DNA from: Pseudomonas putida
GTDB taxonomy: Bacteria > Pseudomonadota > Gammaproteobacteria > Pseudomonadales > Pseudomonadaceae
Length of the DNA stretch: 64,000 nucleotides
Assembly (NCBI RefSeq): GCF_028682635.1
Contig: NZ_JANHLK010000024.1
Coordinates: 35,686-99,685, forward strand
Reading direction: 5' to 3'
In this document: positions 9,389-17,915 of the stretch, in pieces
How the letters are laid out: every line of letters starts with the position of its first letter
Position numbering within the stretch: the first letter of the stretch is position 1
The notes under the pieces: model-generated
Database searches by the model: none
The model's input: only the letters and a program-made list of their open reading frames with translations
What the model was told of the DNA's origin: nothing
Program-made: the position numbers and the translations under genes

Positions 9389-9435
9389 GATCGCAGCCTG
9401 CGGCAGCCCCTCCAAGGCTGCCGCAGGCTGCGATC
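9389..9435. repeat. Perfect 20-bp inverted repeat between convergent genes
   Basis: Arms 9389-9408 and 9416-9435 are perfect complements (core GATCGCAGCCTGCGGCAGCC) with a 7-base loop. No T-run follows, so it is either a non-canonical terminator or a member of a GATCGCAGCCT repeat family; a second family member lies at 45018-45075. Confidence 0.85.
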
Positions 9436-9475
9436 ATCAAGGCCTTTCAGCAAAGCACAATGAGTCCGTCAAAGG

Positions 9476-10831
9476 TCAGGCCAGTTTGACCCAAAGCACA
9501 TTGTCGCCCACCCCAGGGGCCCAGTCTTCTACGTAGGAGGTGTGTGCCTGAAGGCAGGACCAGTTCTTTGCAGCGTGTCTCACTCGCTGGTCTTTTGCAT
9601 ACTGAGTGTTCAGTTTCCATGCCGGATACTCGCCCCCGCCACTCTCAGTGCTGACGCTCAGAACGTTACTGGACGACGAAAGCTTGTTGTTCAGGTCGCG
9701 CGCTTTCACCGCGTAACGGTATGGGGTGTCTGGTGTGAGGCCAGAGTCGACAAAAGAGGTCTGAGTGACGCTCACGGTTTTGATATGAATATCGTCCCGA
9801 TAGATCAGATAGTCGACTAGTGGGTCCGTGCCGGTGGATGCCCCCCACATCAGGCTGACACTTTGTGTGGTCTGGCCCATGCTGTGCAGGTTCGTCGGAG
9901 CGGTAGGCCCCGCGCCACCTTCTGGCAAGGTGTGCACTTGAATCGGCCGGCTGGGCGCAGAGATATGGCTGCGATCGTCGACCGCGCTGATGGCATATGT
10001 GTACTGGGTTTCAGGCGCCACGCTGTTATCGGCAAAAGCAAGATTCGGAGCGTCTACATCAACCAAAAATCTTCCGTTACGCGAAATGCGGTAGGAGGCG
10101 ATCGGAAAGGGACCGGTTCCTGCATTCCAATTCAACAGTACCTGCTTGTCAGTGACCTTGACAGCAGCCAGTCCAGTCGGTGGATCCGGCCGTTCACCGC
10201 CGCCTTCCGGTGGCACGAAATTCAGATCAATCACTTGGTAAAAAGCCATGGAAGTGTTGGCCACTTCCCAGACGGCCAGCAATGCGTGGTACCCGTCCCG
10301 TTCCGGTAGTGGGACACCATGGGTGGTGGGTGAAGCGGGCAACATTTGCTCGCCATGGGACCAATGCGGTTGCAGGTTGATTTGCACTGTGTAAAACGGC
10401 TCCGCTTCAAACTGGTCGCGCGACAGGACCTTGTCAGGATCCCAACCTTCCCTGGTCATGAAATAGTTCCAGCGCCGGGTCGCGTGCTTCGCGCTGAAAC
10501 GCCAGGAAATGTCCAGCGTTTCGCCACTTCGCACATCATGTTTTTTCCAATGACTCCCTGGTTCGTCCAGTTGTGCACCGGTCAGTTGATTGGCACTGGC
10601 AATTTTTCCATCTGGAGGCGGCGGGACGTTGGCGTCGTCATCTTTGGCAAAAGTATCCCTGAGCCCGCCGGCAGTCAGAGGAAAAAACTTGCCGGACTCG
10701 CGTTGGTTCAGAGCCCCTAAGTCGAGTCTCCCCGCAAGCCACTCAAAATGTGCCCGTGAAGAGGGAGAAAAAACGTGGCCATGACGCGCATTGTTGCTTC
10801 TACTGATAGAGTTCGGACGACCCTGTGACAT
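9476..10831 (-). CDS. AA10 lytic polysaccharide monooxygenase, no signal peptide, with two FnIII domains and a chitin-binding domain
   Basis: A 451-residue chitin-active-type LPMO. The AA10 catalytic domain covers about 17-206. The copper histidine brace is His17 (RHGHVFSPSSRAHF) and His116 (SAKHATRRWNYF), with an aromatic residue in the AFYQVIDLNF strand. Two fibronectin III domains (about 216-305 and 310-398) and a CBM5/12 chitin-binding domain (about 402-451, AW...W pattern) follow. LPMOs oxidatively cleave chitin or cellulose. Oddly, the 16 residues before His17 (MSQGRPNSISRSNNAR) contain no hydrophobic core. The start is firm: GGAG lies 7 bases upstream and a TAA in frame 12 bases before the ATG, so no Sec signal can be added. 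Export by another route, or release on lysis, is inferred. Confidence 0.93.
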   Translation of the reverse strand: MSQGRPNSISRSNNARHGHVFSPSSRAHFEWLAGRLDLGALNQRESGKFFPLTAGGLRDTFAKDDDANVPPPPDGKIASANQLTGAQLDEPGSHWKKHDVRSGETLDISWRFSAKHATRRWNYFMTREGWDPDKVLSRDQFEAEPFYTVQINLQPHWSHGEQMLPASPTTHGVPLPERDGYHALLAVWEVANTSMAFYQVIDLNFVPPEGGGERPDPPTGLAAVKVTDKQVLLNWNAGTGPFPIASYRISRNGRFLVDVDAPNLAFADNSVAPETQYTYAISAVDDRSHISAPSRPIQVHTLPEGGAGPTAPTNLHSMGQTTQSVSLMWGASTGTDPLVDYLIYRDDIHIKTVSVTQTSFVDSGLTPDTPYRYAVKARDLNNKLSSSSNVLSVSTESGGGEYPAWKLNTQYAKDQRVRHAAKNWSCLQAHTSYVEDWAPGVGDNVLWVKLA

Positions 10832-11184
10832 AGTATTTCTCCATTAACAATCGTAGTAACTTCGATAACCCTGGAATCACATGTAACGCCCTAACCACAT
10901 CAGCTACTGTCCGACCTGCCTCGCCTCCCTTCTATTGGAAAGCACACCCTGTCGCTTGCACTGTAAGGCTCCATGCTCGAATCCATTGAATACCCGGCTC
11001 GCCCTGGCGCCTACTGACAGATCTGACAGTGGGGACAGACGGTCGCAGGTTTTCAACACCGAATGCAGACGTCTTGACCTTTAAAGGTGTTCTGCAACAA
11101 CAGTCTTTTGCCAGTAAACTCTCTCCCCTTTCGCCGCCATCATTTGTCTTCGCGGCCATCACCTTTTTTGTAGCGGAGTTGCCC
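10832..11184. other. Divergent intergenic region, no gene seen
   Basis: About 350 bases between the LPMO gene and sbcD. It contains the LPMO ribosome binding site (GGAG, just upstream of 10831) and that of sbcD (CGGAG near 11174-11178). I found no clear promoter pair, hairpin or small ORF with a ribosome binding site. Confidence 0.5.
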
Positions 11185-12429
11185 TTGCGTCTGTTCCACA
11201 CCTCCGACTGGCACCTCGGGCAGAACCTGCACGGCCAGGATCGTGATTTCGAGCACGGCTGTTTTCTCGACTGGCTGCTGCGCCAGCTCAAGCTGGATCA
11301 GCCGGATGTGCTGCTGATCGCCGGCGACATCTTCGACACGGTCAACCCGCCGGTCAAAGCCCAGGAACGCCTTTACGACTTCATCGTCAGCGCCCATGAG
11401 CAGCAACCCTTGCTGACCATCGTGATGATCGCCGGCAACCACGATTCCGGCTCACGCATCGAACTGCCCGCGCCCTTGATGCGCCGCTTGCGCACCCATG
11501 CCCTGGGCCGCGTGCTGTGGCTGGATGACGGGCAACTGGACGCCGAACGCCTGTTGCTGCCACTGCCAAATGCCCAAGGCGACATTGCTGCCTGGTGCCT
11601 GGCGCTACCGTTCCTGCGCCCGGCCGAAGTCACCGGCGCCCATCTGGGCGACAACTATTTGCGCGGCATCGGCCAGGTTCACGAATGGCTGATTGAAGCG
11701 GCCAATGCCAAACGGCAGACCGGACAGGCACTGATCGCCATCAGCCATGCGCACATGGCCGGTGGTTCGGTGTCGGAAGACTCCGAACGCAGCCTGATCA
11801 TCGGCAACGCCGAAGCGCTGCCCGCCAGCCTGTTCGGACCGACCATCAGCTACGTCGCCCTGGGGCATTTGCACAAGCCACAGAAGGTCAACGGCGAGGA
11901 GCGCATTCGCTACAGCGGCTCGCCCATTCCGTTGTCGTTCTCGGAGATCGGCTACCAGCATCAGGTTCTCGTCATCACACTCGACGGCGAAACCCTGGTC
12001 AGCGTCGAACCGAAACTGATTCCTCGCTCAGTGAACCTGCAACGTATCGGCCCTGCGCCCCTGGCCGACATCCTTGTGCAACTGGCCGACCTGCCGATCA
12101 TCGACCTGCTGGCCGACTACCAGCGCCAGCCCTGGCTGGAAGTGCGGGTACGCCTCGACGAGCCGCAACCGGACTTGCGCCATCAAGTGGAAAGCGCCCT
12201 GGAAGGCAAGGCCGTGCGCCTGGTGCGCATCGCCGCCGAATACGCCGGCAACGGCAGCCGTGAAGGTGCCGATGAAGGTGCCGGGTTGATCGAACTGGGC
12301 CAGCTCACGCCCCATGAACTGTTCAGCCGTGCCTGGCAGGACAACTACGGCAGCGAGGTCGATGAGCAAACCCTAAAGGACTTTGCCGAGCTGCTGCAAG
12401 ACGTGCAGATGGAGGACGAACAGCCATGA
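11185..12429 (+). CDS. sbcD: SbcD exonuclease subunit
   Basis: The 414-residue nuclease subunit of the SbcCD complex, which cleaves DNA hairpins and double-strand ends. Metallophosphoesterase motifs are present in order: DWHLGQ near the start, GDIFD, GNHDSG, and GHLHKP. The start is taken as TTG 11185, giving the conserved RLFHTSDWHLGQ beginning, with CGGAG about 7 bases upstream; the frame is open further upstream but without homologous sequence. The stop overlaps sbcC by 4 bases. The C-terminal region fits the SbcD capping domain. Confidence 0.95.
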   Translation: MRLFHTSDWHLGQNLHGQDRDFEHGCFLDWLLRQLKLDQPDVLLIAGDIFDTVNPPVKAQERLYDFIVSAHEQQPLLTIVMIAGNHDSGSRIELPAPLMRRLRTHALGRVLWLDDGQLDAERLLLPLPNAQGDIAAWCLALPFLRPAEVTGAHLGDNYLRGIGQVHEWLIEAANAKRQTGQALIAISHAHMAGGSVSEDSERSLIIGNAEALPASLFGPTISYVALGHLHKPQKVNGEERIRYSGSPIPLSFSEIGYQHQVLVITLDGETLVSVEPKLIPRSVNLQRIGPAPLADILVQLADLPIIDLLADYQRQPWLEVRVRLDEPQPDLRHQVESALEGKAVRLVRIAAEYAGNGSREGADEGAGLIELGQLTPHELFSRAWQDNYGSEVDEQTLKDFAELLQDVQMEDEQP

Positions 12430-15400
12430 AGATCCTCGCCATCCGCCTGAAAAACCTCGCCTCACTGGCCGGGCCGTTTGAAATCGACTTCACCGCCGAA
12501 CCCCTGGCCAACGCCGGACTGTTCGCCATCACCGGCCCCACCGGCGCCGGCAAGAGCACCCTGCTCGACGCGTTGTGCCTGGCCCTGTTCGGTGCCGTGC
12601 CGCGGCTGAACAACACCGGGCGCGACGCCAAGGTGCCGGACGCCGATGGCGAAATCGGCACCGGCGACCCGCGCACCCTGTTGCGCCGCGGCACTGGCGA
12701 AGGTTATGCCGAAGTGGATTTTGTCGGCGTCGACGGCCGCCGTTATCGCGCACGCTGGGAAGCCAATCGCGCCCGGGAAAAGGCCGGTGGCAAACTGCAA
12801 GCCAGCCGCCAGAGCCTGCGCGACCTCGATCAGGATCAACTGCTGGCCAGCCAGAAAGGTGAATACAAGACCCAGCTCGAAGCCGCACTGGGCCTGAATT
12901 TCGAACAGTTCACCCGGGCCGTGCTGCTGGCGCAGAGCGAGTTCAGCGCCTTCCTCAAGGCCGATGACAACGACCGCAGCGAACTCCTGGAAAAACTCAC
13001 CGACACGGCGCTATACACCCGGCTGGGCCGGCGGGCCTTCGACAAGACCAAGGAAGCCCGCGAAGCCCACAAATTGCTGCAGGATCAGGCCAGCGGCGTC
13101 ACGCCCCTGGCGCCTGAGGCCCGCGCCGAGCTCGACGAGCGCTTCCAGGCCGCGCAACAGCAGCTTAGACATCAGCAGGCGCAGCTCAAGCAGCTTGAAC
13201 TGCAGCACACCTGGCTCAGCGAACTGCGCCGTTTGCATGACGCGCAACTGGCTGCTGCCGAACAACTGCACAGCGCCCGCCAAACCTGGGAAAGCCTGGC
13301 CGGCGAGCGCGTGCAGCTGACGCGCCTGGAGCAGCTCGCCCCGCAACGGCACCAGTTCGCCCGCAAGTCCGAGGTCGATGCGTTACTCACGCCCTTGGCC
13401 GAGCAAATCGACCAGCATACCCGCCAGCACGGCGAACTCAGCGAGCGTCAGGCGCTACTGGAACAGGCCCTTGGCACGACCCGGATCGCATTGGGTGAAG
13501 CGCAACAACGGCAAACCGAATGTGCGCCGCTGTTGCGTCAGGCCTTCGAGGAACAAAGCACCCTCGCCCGCCTGGCGAAGGACACGGCCCTGGCCGCCGA
13601 AGCCAGACAGAGCGCCGAGCAAGCCTGCACCCAGGGCCAAAGCGCGATTCAAACCTTGCACGAGCAACAGGCCCGGGCTGGCGAACACTTGCAGCGCATG
13701 GCGGCCGAGCTGGAACAGAGCGTACATCTGGCGCCCTTGAGCGAGGCATGGAACGCTTACCGCGATCGCCTGCAACAGCTGATGCTGATCGGCAATCGCC
13801 TGAACAAGGGCCAGGCCGAACTGGCCAACCTCGAACAGAACGCCGTGCGCACCACGCAGGCGTTCACTGCGCAGAAACAGCAACTGGAGGTGCTGTTCAA
13901 GGAGGCCGGCGCCGAACCGGACGCCGTCGCCGAGCAGATCGGCATCCTCGGCAGCCTGTTGCAGGACAACCGCAAGCAATTGCGTGCCATCGAAGACCTG
14001 ACGCGGCTGTGGGACAGCCAGCAGGACCTGGACAAGCGCGGCGCCGAGTTGCAGCAACGCCAGGTCGCTGCGCAACAGGAACGTGAGCGCCTGACCCAGG
14101 ACGGGGTAAAGGCCAAGGCTGAACTCGCCGTCGCCGAGCAGACCCTGACCGTCACCCGCGAGCTGCTGGAGCGCCAGCGCCTGGCCCGAAGCGCCAGTGT
14201 CGAGGAACTGCGCGCGCAGTTGCAGGATGACCAGCCCTGCCCTGTCTGCGGCAGCAACGAGCATCCCTATCATCAACCCGAAGCCCTGTTGCAAAGCCTG
14301 GGTCGCCATGATGAAAGCGAGCAGGCAACGGCCCAAAAAGCGGTCGACCAGCTCAAGGAAAAGCTGACCGAACTGCGGGCGGAAGTGGGCGGACTGATCG
14401 CCCAGCAAAAAGAACTGCTGCAACAGCAGGAACATTTGGCGACCCAGCAACAAGCCCTGGCGCCAAGCCTGGAAGCGCATCCGCTGGCCACCGCCCTGCA
14501 CAATCAGGACTACGCCAAGCGCGGCGCCTGGCTCAGCCAGCAAAACACCCAGTTGAACCAGAGCATCAGCCAGGACGAACAACGGCAAACCGCCCTGCTC
14601 ACCCTGCAACAGGACGCCGCGCGCCTGACCCAGCAATTGCGCCACGCCGAAACCGCGCACCAGCAAGCGGCCCAGCATCTGGACAATCAACAGCGTGAGC
14701 TGGGCAATGACCGCCAGCGCCTGGACGAAGAACTCGGCGCGTTTGCCAGCCTGTTGCCAGCCGACACCCTGGAAGCGCTACGTCTCGAGCCCGCCGCGAC
14801 CTTCATGCAGCTCGATCGGCAGATCGCCGAGCGCCTGGCGCAACTCGATCAGCAAAAGGAAGAACTTGCCGAGCAGCAACAGCGTCAGCAACACCTGGAG
14901 AAGGAACAGGATCGGCAGCAAACCCGTGTGCAACAATTGCAAACCGCCGAGCAGCAGTTCAATGCACTGGCCGCGCAACAACAGGCGAGCCAGCAGGCGC
15001 TCGGACAATTGCTCGCCTCCCACGCCAGTGCCGAACAGTGGCAGCAGCAGCTGGAGCAGGACGTGGAACAGGCGCGCAACGCCGAAACCACGACGGCCAC
15101 GGAACTGCAGAACGTACTCACGCAGCTCGTGCGAATCGCCGCCGAACTCAAGGCGCAGCAAGAGCGTTTGCACACCCTGGAAAGCGAACAGCGCGAGCTC
15201 GGCGACAAAATCGCCGACTGGCGCGCCCGCCACCCGGAACTGGATGACGCTGGCCTTGACGACCTGCTGCGGGTCGACGACGCCCATGTCAGCGAACTGC
15301 GCCAACGCTTGCAGCACAGCGAAAAAGCCATCGAACAGGCCAATGTCCTGCTACAGGAGCGCGACAAGCGCTTGCTCGATCATCAGGCGCAGCACAACGG

Positions 15401-16067
15401 CAACCTCGATGACGAACAGCTCGCCAACGCGCTTACCGAGTTACAAAACCAGTTCGGCGTCAGCGAGCAGCTCTGCGCCGAATTGCGTGCCGAACAGGCC
15501 GAGGATCAGCGCCGGCAGAACGCCAATCAGGCCCTCGCGCAACAGATCGCCGACGCGTACAGCGAATACCAGCGCTGGGCACGCCTGAACGCGTTGATCG
15601 GTTCGGCCACCGGCGACACCTTCCGCAAGATCGCCCAGGCCTACAACCTCGACCTGCTGGTGCACCACGCCAACGTGCAATTGCGCCAACTGGTACGGCG
15701 CTATCGCCTGAAACGCGGCGGCAGCATGCTCGGTTTGCTGGTGATGGACACCGAGATGGGCGACGAGCTGCGTTCGGTGCATTCGTTGTCCGGTGGCGAG
15801 ACCTTCCTGGTGTCGCTGGCCCTGGCGTTGGGACTTGCATCGATGGCCTCGAGCACGCTGAAAATCGAATCGCTGTTCATCGACGAAGGCTTCGGCAGCC
15901 TCGACCCGGAGTCCCTGCAACTGGCGATGGACGCCCTCGACGGCCTGCAGGCCCAGGGGCGCAAGGTCGCGGTGATCTCCCATGTGCAGGAAATGCATGA
16001 GCGGATTCCGGTGCAGATCCAGGTCCGCCGCCAGGGCAACGGCCTGAGCACCCTGGAGGTGAAATGA
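12426..16067 (+). CDS. sbcC: SbcC ATPase subunit (SMC-like)
   Basis: The 1213-residue ATPase partner of SbcD. Walker A GPTGAGKST lies at 37-45. Very long Gln/Glu/Leu-rich coiled coils flank a zinc hook, CPVC at 605-608. The ABC signature LSGGETF begins near 1121, followed by Walker B LFIDEGFGSLD near 1152-1162. The hook dimerises the coiled coils, and ATP binding opens the SbcD nuclease on hairpins and blocked ends. It is translationally coupled to sbcD (ATGA overlap) and to the glutathione-transferase-like gene downstream. The length is typical of pseudomonad SbcC. Confidence 0.96.
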   Translation: MKILAIRLKNLASLAGPFEIDFTAEPLANAGLFAITGPTGAGKSTLLDALCLALFGAVPRLNNTGRDAKVPDADGEIGTGDPRTLLRRGTGEGYAEVDFVGVDGRRYRARWEANRAREKAGGKLQASRQSLRDLDQDQLLASQKGEYKTQLEAALGLNFEQFTRAVLLAQSEFSAFLKADDNDRSELLEKLTDTALYTRLGRRAFDKTKEAREAHKLLQDQASGVTPLAPEARAELDERFQAAQQQLRHQQAQLKQLELQHTWLSELRRLHDAQLAAAEQLHSARQTWESLAGERVQLTRLEQLAPQRHQFARKSEVDALLTPLAEQIDQHTRQHGELSERQALLEQALGTTRIALGEAQQRQTECAPLLRQAFEEQSTLARLAKDTALAAEARQSAEQACTQGQSAIQTLHEQQARAGEHLQRMAAELEQSVHLAPLSEAWNAYRDRLQQLMLIGNRLNKGQAELANLEQNAVRTTQAFTAQKQQLEVLFKEAGAEPDAVAEQIGILGSLLQDNRKQLRAIEDLTRLWDSQQDLDKRGAELQQRQVAAQQERERLTQDGVKAKAELAVAEQTLTVTRELLERQRLARSASVEELRAQLQDDQPCPVCGSNEHPYHQPEALLQSLGRHDESEQATAQKAVDQLKEKLTELRAEVGGLIAQQKELLQQQEHLATQQQALAPSLEAHPLATALHNQDYAKRGAWLSQQNTQLNQSISQDEQRQTALLTLQQDAARLTQQLRHAETAHQQAAQHLDNQQRELGNDRQRLDEELGAFASLLPADTLEALRLEPAATFMQLDRQIAERLAQLDQQKEELAEQQQRQQHLEKEQDRQQTRVQQLQTAEQQFNALAAQQQASQQALGQLLASHASAEQWQQQLEQDVEQARNAETTTATELQNVLTQLVRIAAELKAQQERLHTLESEQRELGDKIADWRARHPELDDAGLDDLLRVDDAHVSELRQRLQHSEKAIEQANVLLQERDKRLLDHQAQHNGNLDDEQLANALTELQNQFGVSEQLCAELRAEQAEDQRRQNANQALAQQIADAYSEYQRWARLNALIGSATGDTFRKIAQAYNLDLLVHHANVQLRQLVRRYRLKRGGSMLGLLVMDTEMGDELRSVHSLSGGETFLVSLALALGLASMASSTLKIESLFIDEGFGSLDPESLQLAMDALDGLQAQGRKVAVISHVQEMHERIPVQIQVRRQGNGLSTLEVK

Positions 16068-16660
16068 TCACGCTCTACTCATTCCGCCGCTGCCCCTACG
16101 CCATGCGCGCACGCATGGCGCTGCGCTACTGCGAAGTGCCCGTGGACATCGTCGAAGTCAGCCTCAAGGCCAAACCCGCCGAGATGCTCGCACTGTCGAG
16201 CAAAGGCACAGTGCCGGTGCTGGACGTGGACGCCCAGGTCATCGATGAAAGCCTGGACATCATGCGCTGGGCCGTCGCCCGCCATGACCCGCAGGACTGG
16301 TTGCTCAAGGATGATCCGCAAGGACAGTTGGCCATCGAGGCGTTGATCGAGGAGAACGATCAGCACTTCAAAGTGCACCTCAATCGCTACAAGTACGCCG
16401 AGCGCTATCCTGAGCAACCGATGGCGTTCTATCGCGCCGAGGGCGAGGTGTTCCTGCGCAAACTGGATGAGTTACTGGAGGGACGCGACTACCTGCTCAC
16501 GGATCACCCGAGCCTGGCCGACGTGGCGCTGATGCCGTTCATACGGCAATTCGCCCATGTCGACCGCGAGTGGTTCGCGCAAACGCCCTATCGACGTCTG
16601 CAGGCGTGGCTGCAGCGGTTTCTGGAGTCCGATTTGTTCACATCGATCATGAAGAAATAG
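16064..16660 (+). CDS. Glutathione S-transferase-like protein
   Basis: A 198-residue soluble protein with a thioredoxin-fold N-terminal half beginning ITLYSFRRCPYAMRARMAL, in which CPYA occupies the active-site position, and SKGTVPVL with the cis-Pro typical of glutathione binding. A helical C-terminal domain ends at HPSLADVALMPFIRQF. It belongs to the GST/YfcG-like superfamily; substrate unknown. The ATG overlaps the sbcC stop by 4 bases, so it is the third gene of the sbcDC operon, but nothing links it mechanistically to DNA repair. Confidence 0.9.
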   Translation: MITLYSFRRCPYAMRARMALRYCEVPVDIVEVSLKAKPAEMLALSSKGTVPVLDVDAQVIDESLDIMRWAVARHDPQDWLLKDDPQGQLAIEALIEENDQHFKVHLNRYKYAERYPEQPMAFYRAEGEVFLRKLDELLEGRDYLLTDHPSLADVALMPFIRQFAHVDREWFAQTPYRRLQAWLQRFLESDLFTSIMKK

Positions 16661-16671
16661 CCCCCCCTCTG

Positions 16672-16929
16672 TTACGCCAACACTTCACACATGCCAATGG
16701 CCGAGCAATCCACCTGGAACGGTCCGAAAAAACTTTCCTCGGACTTGATCGGCGGATTGCCGGCCAGCATGCCCATGGCCTTTGCCGTTTCGATGTTGCG
16801 CGCAATGTTGTGGTTGGCCTCAATGGCCCGGGCTACGCCGCCTATCGAACCTTGCCCTATCCCCAGCAAGGAAAATCCGTTGGTGATGAAGGCCAGGAAA
16901 GCGATGACCAAAAGTTTGCAACGGTTCAT
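16672..16929 (-). CDS. Small exported protein, unknown
   Basis: An 85-residue protein with a typical Sec signal (MNRCKLLVIAFLAFITNGFS) and a mature part that ends with a closely spaced Cys pair (DCSAIGMCEVLA), possibly a disulphide. The ATG overlaps the stop of the upstream 70-residue gene (ATGA) and follows a GGAG-type site, so the two are translationally coupled. I do not recognise a family. It is one of four very small exported or membrane proteins encoded on the same strand between the sbcDC operon and the lactonase. Confidence 0.7.
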   Translation of the reverse strand: MNRCKLLVIAFLAFITNGFSLLGIGQGSIGGVARAIEANHNIARNIETAKAMGMLAGNPPIKSEESFFGPFQVDCSAIGMCEVLA

Positions 16930-17138
16930 GCTCCGCCCACTCCCGCCAGTTCCGCCGGATCGACCATCGCCTGCTGTGCGCGATGTTCAAACTGGATGCC
17001 AGGGTGTGCGACATGAATCGGCGGTTCGACGCTTTGCTGTGACTGCGGCGAAAGACTGATGACCAGCACCATGACCAGGTAAAGACCGATAGCCACATAG
17101 GCGCCGTGTTTGGCAGAAGTGATGATCGAGCTGGCCAT
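16926..17138 (-). CDS. Small single-pass membrane protein, unknown
   Basis: A 70-residue protein with one transmembrane helix (about 14-31, YVAIGLYLVMVLVISLS) followed by a Gln/Pro/His-rich tail. The ATG at 17138 was chosen over that at 17156 because GGAG lies 8 bases before it, whereas the upstream ATG has no site. It is coupled by a 4-base overlap to the 85-residue exported protein. Role unknown; coupling suggests the two products interact or act in the same envelope process. Confidence 0.68.
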   Translation of the reverse strand: MASSIITSAKHGAYVAIGLYLVMVLVISLSPQSQQSVEPPIHVAHPGIQFEHRAQQAMVDPAELAGVGGA

Positions 17139-17253
17139 GATGAACTCCGTGGACATGTTTCAGAGTCCACAGAATCAATCAAAAAAGCACCGGTAACCAA
17201 CGAGTCTGATGCATAGCAAATATCAACTTCGTTGATCATTAACCCAGACTATC

Positions 17254-17379
17254 TCAGTCTTCAATAAAACTCATCATGCGCTCGCGGGCAGCGTCAGGTT
17301 CGCCGGGAATGGGTACGGCAGCGGACAGGATGGGGGTCGAGTAGAGGGACAGCAGTACGACGGCGAGACGCAGGGTCAT
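17254..17379 (-). CDS. 41-residue exported peptide, unknown
   Basis: A short ORF of 41 codons beginning MTLRLAVVLLSLYSTPILSA, a convincing signal peptide with AxA-like cleavage at LSAAVP, leaving a mature peptide of about 20 residues rich in Arg and Met and ending FIED. AAGGA lies about 9 bases before the ATG. It sits between other small exported ORFs on the same strand, which supports it as real. No family recognised; it could also be a leader peptide. Confidence 0.55.
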   Translation of the reverse strand: MTLRLAVVLLSLYSTPILSAAVPIPGEPDAARERMMSFIED

Positions 17380-17485
17380 TTTGGCAATCCTTTTCTGATG
17401 AAGGAGGAGTCAAAAAATCAGCGTCAAATTTAGAGGCATGGCCACCTGATATCAAGCATTACAGGATGGCTTGTCGCAAACGCGT

Positions 17486-17559
17486 TATGCAGGAGCGACA
17501 TCACTTCAACGCCTTTCGCGGCCTGGGCTCTGATCGGCAAGTGACTTCGCTCCTGCATA
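17486..17559. repeat. REP-like inverted repeat
   Basis: Arms 17486-17506 (TATGCAGGAGCGACATCACTT) shortened here to the core GCAGGAGCGA, and 17539-17559 pair with two mismatches. The core GCAGGAGCGA resembles the REP cores elsewhere in the window. It lies between two small exported ORFs. Confidence 0.6.
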
Positions 17560-17579
17560 AAGGCGGCAGGGCTGGAATT

Positions 17580-17759
17580 TCAGTGCTGGTTTTTGTGGTC
17601 CAGCGCGGCGTAGAAGTTCGCACTCTGTTGCAAGTATTTCTGGGTGTAGCTTTGGGTGTGGGATTTTTTGTCGCTGATTTCAACGTTGGCGCTGGCTGGC
17701 AGGGCAACGGTGGCGGAAATGGCGGAAGCGGCGATCACGGAGAAGAGATTGAAGTTCAT
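17580..17759 (-). CDS. 59-residue exported protein, unknown
   Basis: A small protein with a clear signal peptide (MNFNLFSVIAASAISATVAL then PASANVE, AxA cleavage at ASA) and a mature part of about 35 residues rich in Gln, Lys, Ser and Tyr. The ATG at 17759 is preceded by GAGGAA about 8 bases upstream; the longer open frame before it has no coding character. It is the most upstream of the four small exported ORFs here. It resembles small periplasmic proteins of unknown function common in pseudomonads, but I cannot name the family. Confidence 0.7.
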   Translation of the reverse strand: MNFNLFSVIAASAISATVALPASANVEISDKKSHTQSYTQKYLQQSANFYAALDHKNQH

Positions 17760-17888
17760 GCGGGAGTTCCTCGAAGTCGGTTGGCTTGCCTGGCCGGTGG
17801 GGCCGTGAAGCAAACTTAACCCTCGAGGGTCAGCCGCTTGAAATGCTTTGTAGCACTTCCACATATCACGCTCATCGATAGAAGGATG

Positions 17889-17911
17889 CAGGCCCCATCA
17901 ACCGGGGCCTG
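17889..17911 (-). terminator. Hairpin after the lactonase gene
   Basis: Perfect 8-bp stem CAGGCCCC / GGGGCCTG, 5 bases after the lactonase stop, followed on the transcribed strand by a weak pyrimidine tract. It is a probable terminator of the leftward sugar-acid operon, although the T-run is poor. Confidence 0.55.
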
Positions 17912-17915
17912 CGGC

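Noticed and set aside
13455..14690. A 411-codon frame antisense to sbcC
   Set aside because: Leu/Gln/Gly low-complexity sequence mirrors the coiled-coil codons of SbcC; there is no independent coding evidence.
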